NCBI GenBank assembly: GCA_003646405.1
Contig: QNFR01000016.1
Span: 1-36,409, forward strand
Source: Gammaproteobacteria bacterium
Lineage (GTDB): Bacteria; Pseudomonadota; Gammaproteobacteria; Pseudomonadales; Halieaceae
Direction: 5' to 3'
DNA length: 36,409 nt
Position numbers and translations under genes: made by a program. Positions 34,503-36,409 of the stretch are shown piece by piece. The notes under the pieces are model-generated. The model did no database searches and was not told the DNA's origin. It saw only the letters and a list, made by a program, of their open reading frames with translations. The stretch's first letter is position 1, and each line of letters starts with the position of its first letter.

Positions 34503-35855
34503 TCAACGGCACTGTAATAATTGCTTGTCAGCGACATATTGCAGCGTCGTATCCAGGGCGCGGCCCAGTTTGTCCACCAACTCATCGACCTGCGCCTCAT
34601 TGATAATCAGCGGCGGGCAGATGGCCATGCTGTTGCCGCCCAGCGCGCGCAGGATGAGGCCATTATCTTCGCAGGTTTTCTGGCAGAAGCCCGCTACGGC
34701 GTTACCCTCAAAAGCCTGTTTTGTCTGCTTGTCGGCCACCAGTTCCAGTGCGCCGACCATGCCCATACCGCGCACCTCGCCCACCAGCGGGTGATCCTTG
34801 AATACGGCCAGGCGCGCCTGCAGGTACTCACCCATCACGCGTGCGTGATCGAACACTCTGTCCCGCTGGTATATATTCAACACCTTGGACGCCACGGCGC
34901 AGGCTACCGGATGTCCACTGTAGGTGTAGCCGTGGCCAAATGCACCGACCTCGGCACTGGGCTGGACCATAGCCTGGTATATCTCGCCGGTAACAACCGC
35001 CGCACTGATCGGCATATAAGCGGAAGAAAGACCTTTTGCCAACGACATCATCTGCGGCTTCAGGCCCAGTTTGGTCGCGCCAAAATCCTCACCGAGGCGC
35101 CCGAAACCGCAGATGACTTCATCGTCCCACAACAAAATATCGTACTTATCGAGCACCGCCTGGATTTTTTGAAAATAACCCACCGGCGGTACAATCACCC
35201 CGCCTGCACCATTAACCGGTTCGGCAATCATTGCAGCGATAGTTTCAGGGCCTTCAGCCAGTATCAGTTCCTCCAGCTCTCGGGCGCGGCGGGCGGCGAA
35301 TTCTTCCTCGCTCTCCCCCTCAAGCCCGTCCCGGTAAAAGTGGGGCGAGCCTGTGCGTAATATCCCCAGAGCGGCAAAAGGCAAGCTGAAATGCGCGTGG
35401 TTGACAGGCAGGCCGGTGAGAGCTGCGGCCGCCACGGTCACTCCGTGGTAAGCGCGCTCCCGGGAGATGATTTTGTATTTCTCCGGCTTGCCGATAGCAT
35501 TGAAATAATAGCGCAACAGTTTGATCTGTGTGTCGTTGGCGTCGGAACCCGAACTGCCGAAGAATACCCGCCCGTCGTTGATCGGCACCATGGCAGACAA
35601 CTTGTCGGCCAACTCCATGGCGGCCGGGTGAGTTTTTCCCCCGAACGTATGGCTGTAGGTCAACTTGCGCATCTGCTCGGCGGCGGTCTCGATAATCTCT
35701 TCATTACCATAGCCCAACGCGGTACACCACAGGCCGGCAAGACCATCAAGGTACTGTTTGCCATTACTGTCGTAGACGTACACCCCCTCCCCACGCTCGA
35801 TAATCATTTGTTCAGTGGCGGTCAGGTTGGTGGTCGGATAAATCATCTGTGTCAT
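34503..35855 (-). CDS. Class III omega-amino acid/diamine aminotransferase
   Basis: A 450-residue PLP enzyme. Recognisable blocks are YLDGLAGLWCTALGYGN, FFGSSGSDANDTQIKLLRYY, AYHGVTVAAAALTG, WDDEVICGFGRLG and SLAKGLSSAYMPISAAV with the PLP lysine K274. HGYTYSGHPVACAVA is also typical. The pattern best fits omega-amino acid or putrescine:pyruvate transaminases. GAGGAAC precedes the ATG at 35855. It is immediately upstream of, and on the same strand as, the pxpA-led operon, so it may act on the product of that system; this is inference. Confidence 0.92.
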   Translation of the reverse strand: MTQMIYPTTNLTATEQMIIERGEGVYVYDSNGKQYLDGLAGLWCTALGYGNEEIIETAAEQMRKLTYSHTFGGKTHPAAMELADKLSAMVPINDGRVFFGSSGSDANDTQIKLLRYYFNAIGKPEKYKIISRERAYHGVTVAAAALTGLPVNHAHFSLPFAALGILRTGSPHFYRDGLEGESEEEFAARRARELEELILAEGPETIAAMIAEPVNGAGGVIVPPVGYFQKIQAVLDKYDILLWDDEVICGFGRLGEDFGATKLGLKPQMMSLAKGLSSAYMPISAAVVTGEIYQAMVQPSAEVGAFGHGYTYSGHPVACAVASKVLNIYQRDRVFDHARVMGEYLQARLAVFKDHPLVGEVRGMGMVGALELVADKQTKQAFEGNAVAGFCQKTCEDNGLILRALGGNSMAICPPLIINEAQVDELVDKLGRALDTTLQYVADKQLLQCR

Positions 35856-36073
35856 GTTCAGTTCCTCGCTTACACAATTATTCCGGTGATGTGGCAATCG
35901 CCTTGCCCGGATACTGTGTCGATACGCTGCCATCCATATCCCGGGCAGGGCGCGGTCCCTCAGGCATCACTTCCGTACCGATACCATCGCCGAGGGATAC
36001 TACCAGAGGATGGGCCTGAGTGTCCTCCCTTGACCTGGCGGATATTGATATTCAAGATCGGCGCCTACAAGCC

Positions 36074-36079
36074 TATAAT
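36074..36079 (+). promoter_or_regulatory. Candidate -10 box before the FdhD-like gene
   Basis: A perfect TATAAT overlaps the possible ATG at 36078. The -35 match 17 bases upstream (TTCAAG) is poor. If real, transcription would start near 36086 and translation at 36120. Confidence 0.35.
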
Positions 36080-36119
36080 GAGCATAAACCCATTCCACTC
36101 CACAGGCCAATGGGCCGTC

Positions 36120-36409
36120 ATGGGAGTCCCTGCATTGAAAAAAGGCGTGGTATGCGTAGATGCACTGTTCATACCCTCAACTGATGCCGACTCGGAGGCA
36201 TTCCAGTGCCGGGTGGTGGAAGAGGATGCTCTGACGCTCAATGTGCAGGGTGTCGGCTACTATACCCTGATGTGGACGCCCACCGCGCACGATACCACGA
36301 CCCAGGGTTATACCCTGGAAGATGGGCTGTTGGGTGACGAAGAACAACCGGAAGGCCTGTGCCTGGCCATGGGTTTTGCCCTGTCGGAGGGGCTGATCGA
36401 AAGCCTGGC
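36120..36409 (+). CDS. FdhD-like formate dehydrogenase sulfurtransferase, N-terminus only
   Basis: FdhD passes sulfur from IscS to the molybdenum cofactor of formate dehydrogenase. Only about 96 residues are in the window. The match is VVEEDALTLNVQGVGYYTLMWTP followed later by LCLAMGFALSEGLIES, the same order as the FdhD blocks EE-P-x-ALVYNG and FALGFSLSEGII. An extra stretch (HDTTTQGYTLEDGLLGDEEQ) separates them, absent from E. coli FdhD. The CxxC sulfur-transfer motif would be past the edge. The start may also be ATG 36078; a -10-like TATAAT there favours 36120. Reading continues in frame to the window end. Confidence 0.6.
   Translation, partial: MGVPALKKGVVCVDALFIPSTDADSEAFQCRVVEEDALTLNVQGVGYYTLMWTPTAHDTTTQGYTLEDGLLGDEEQPEGLCLAMGFALSEGLIESL

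Noticed and set aside
34521-35360. Plus-strand open frame of 279 codons antisense to the aminotransferase
   Set aside because: Covered by the intact aminotransferase reading frame; no domain or ribosome binding site.
1-36409. CRISPR arrays, tRNA or rRNA genes and insertion sequences
   Set aside because: No regularly spaced repeats, tRNA-like cloverleaf, rRNA signature, transposase or integrase was recognised on reading both strands.

Overview
The window looks like a chromosomal segment of a free-living gammaproteobacterium with moderate to high GC, most like a marine aerobic heterotroph. This placement is inferred from the gene set (TrhP/YegQ, an AsrA-like Lon protease, DUF2970, a CapW/BrxR-type WYL regulator, NfeD plus slipin, Ppk1). 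No rRNA, tRNA, CRISPR array, insertion sequence or phage gene was recognised.

Layout. 1-3132: most of a pyruvate:ferredoxin/flavodoxin oxidoreductase (minus strand, C-terminus cut by the window edge). 3300-5450: a DUF1330 protein, an MGAT-like acyltransferase, and a DUF2970 protein followed by a clear terminator. 5490-9240: a secreted M28 peptidase that seems to lack its PA-domain core; divergent from it, a WYL regulator with a palindrome inside its promoter, a DUF1232 protein and an acyl-CoA dehydrogenase. 9268-13450: a coupled nfeD-slipin pair, a DUF3365 haem protein, a lone FetB-type permease and a small membrane protein beside an AT-rich hairpin. 13698-19605: a low-GC VOC protein, a Lon-like protease overlapping a Usp-like gene, a zinc metallopeptidase and a DUF808 protein. 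19748-25703: TrhP, a second VOC protein, Ppk1, an unrecognised small protein and a tandem universal stress protein, separated by intrinsic terminators. 25921-29987: an AraC regulator, a nucleoside-recognition (SpmAB-like) membrane protein, an alpha/beta hydrolase and a low-GC GFA-family gene.

30054-35855 holds the most interesting system. One compact minus-strand operon encodes PxpA (LamB/YcsF), a BCCP, a biotin carboxylase, PxpB and PxpC. Its upstream region carries an inverted-repeat operator-like motif, and a class III aminotransferase lies just before it on the same strand. PxpB and PxpC are relatives of the carboxyltransferase part of urea carboxylase. The five genes could therefore form a split, biotin-dependent lactam or amide N-carboxylase plus hydrolase, feeding an omega-amino acid to the aminotransferase. 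This function is inferred; the gene order and motifs are read directly.

The window ends in a divergent gene that looks like the N-terminus of FdhD. Many stress-related genes (Lon-like protease, two Usp-type proteins, Ppk1) lie within about 12 kb, suggesting a stress-response neighbourhood.
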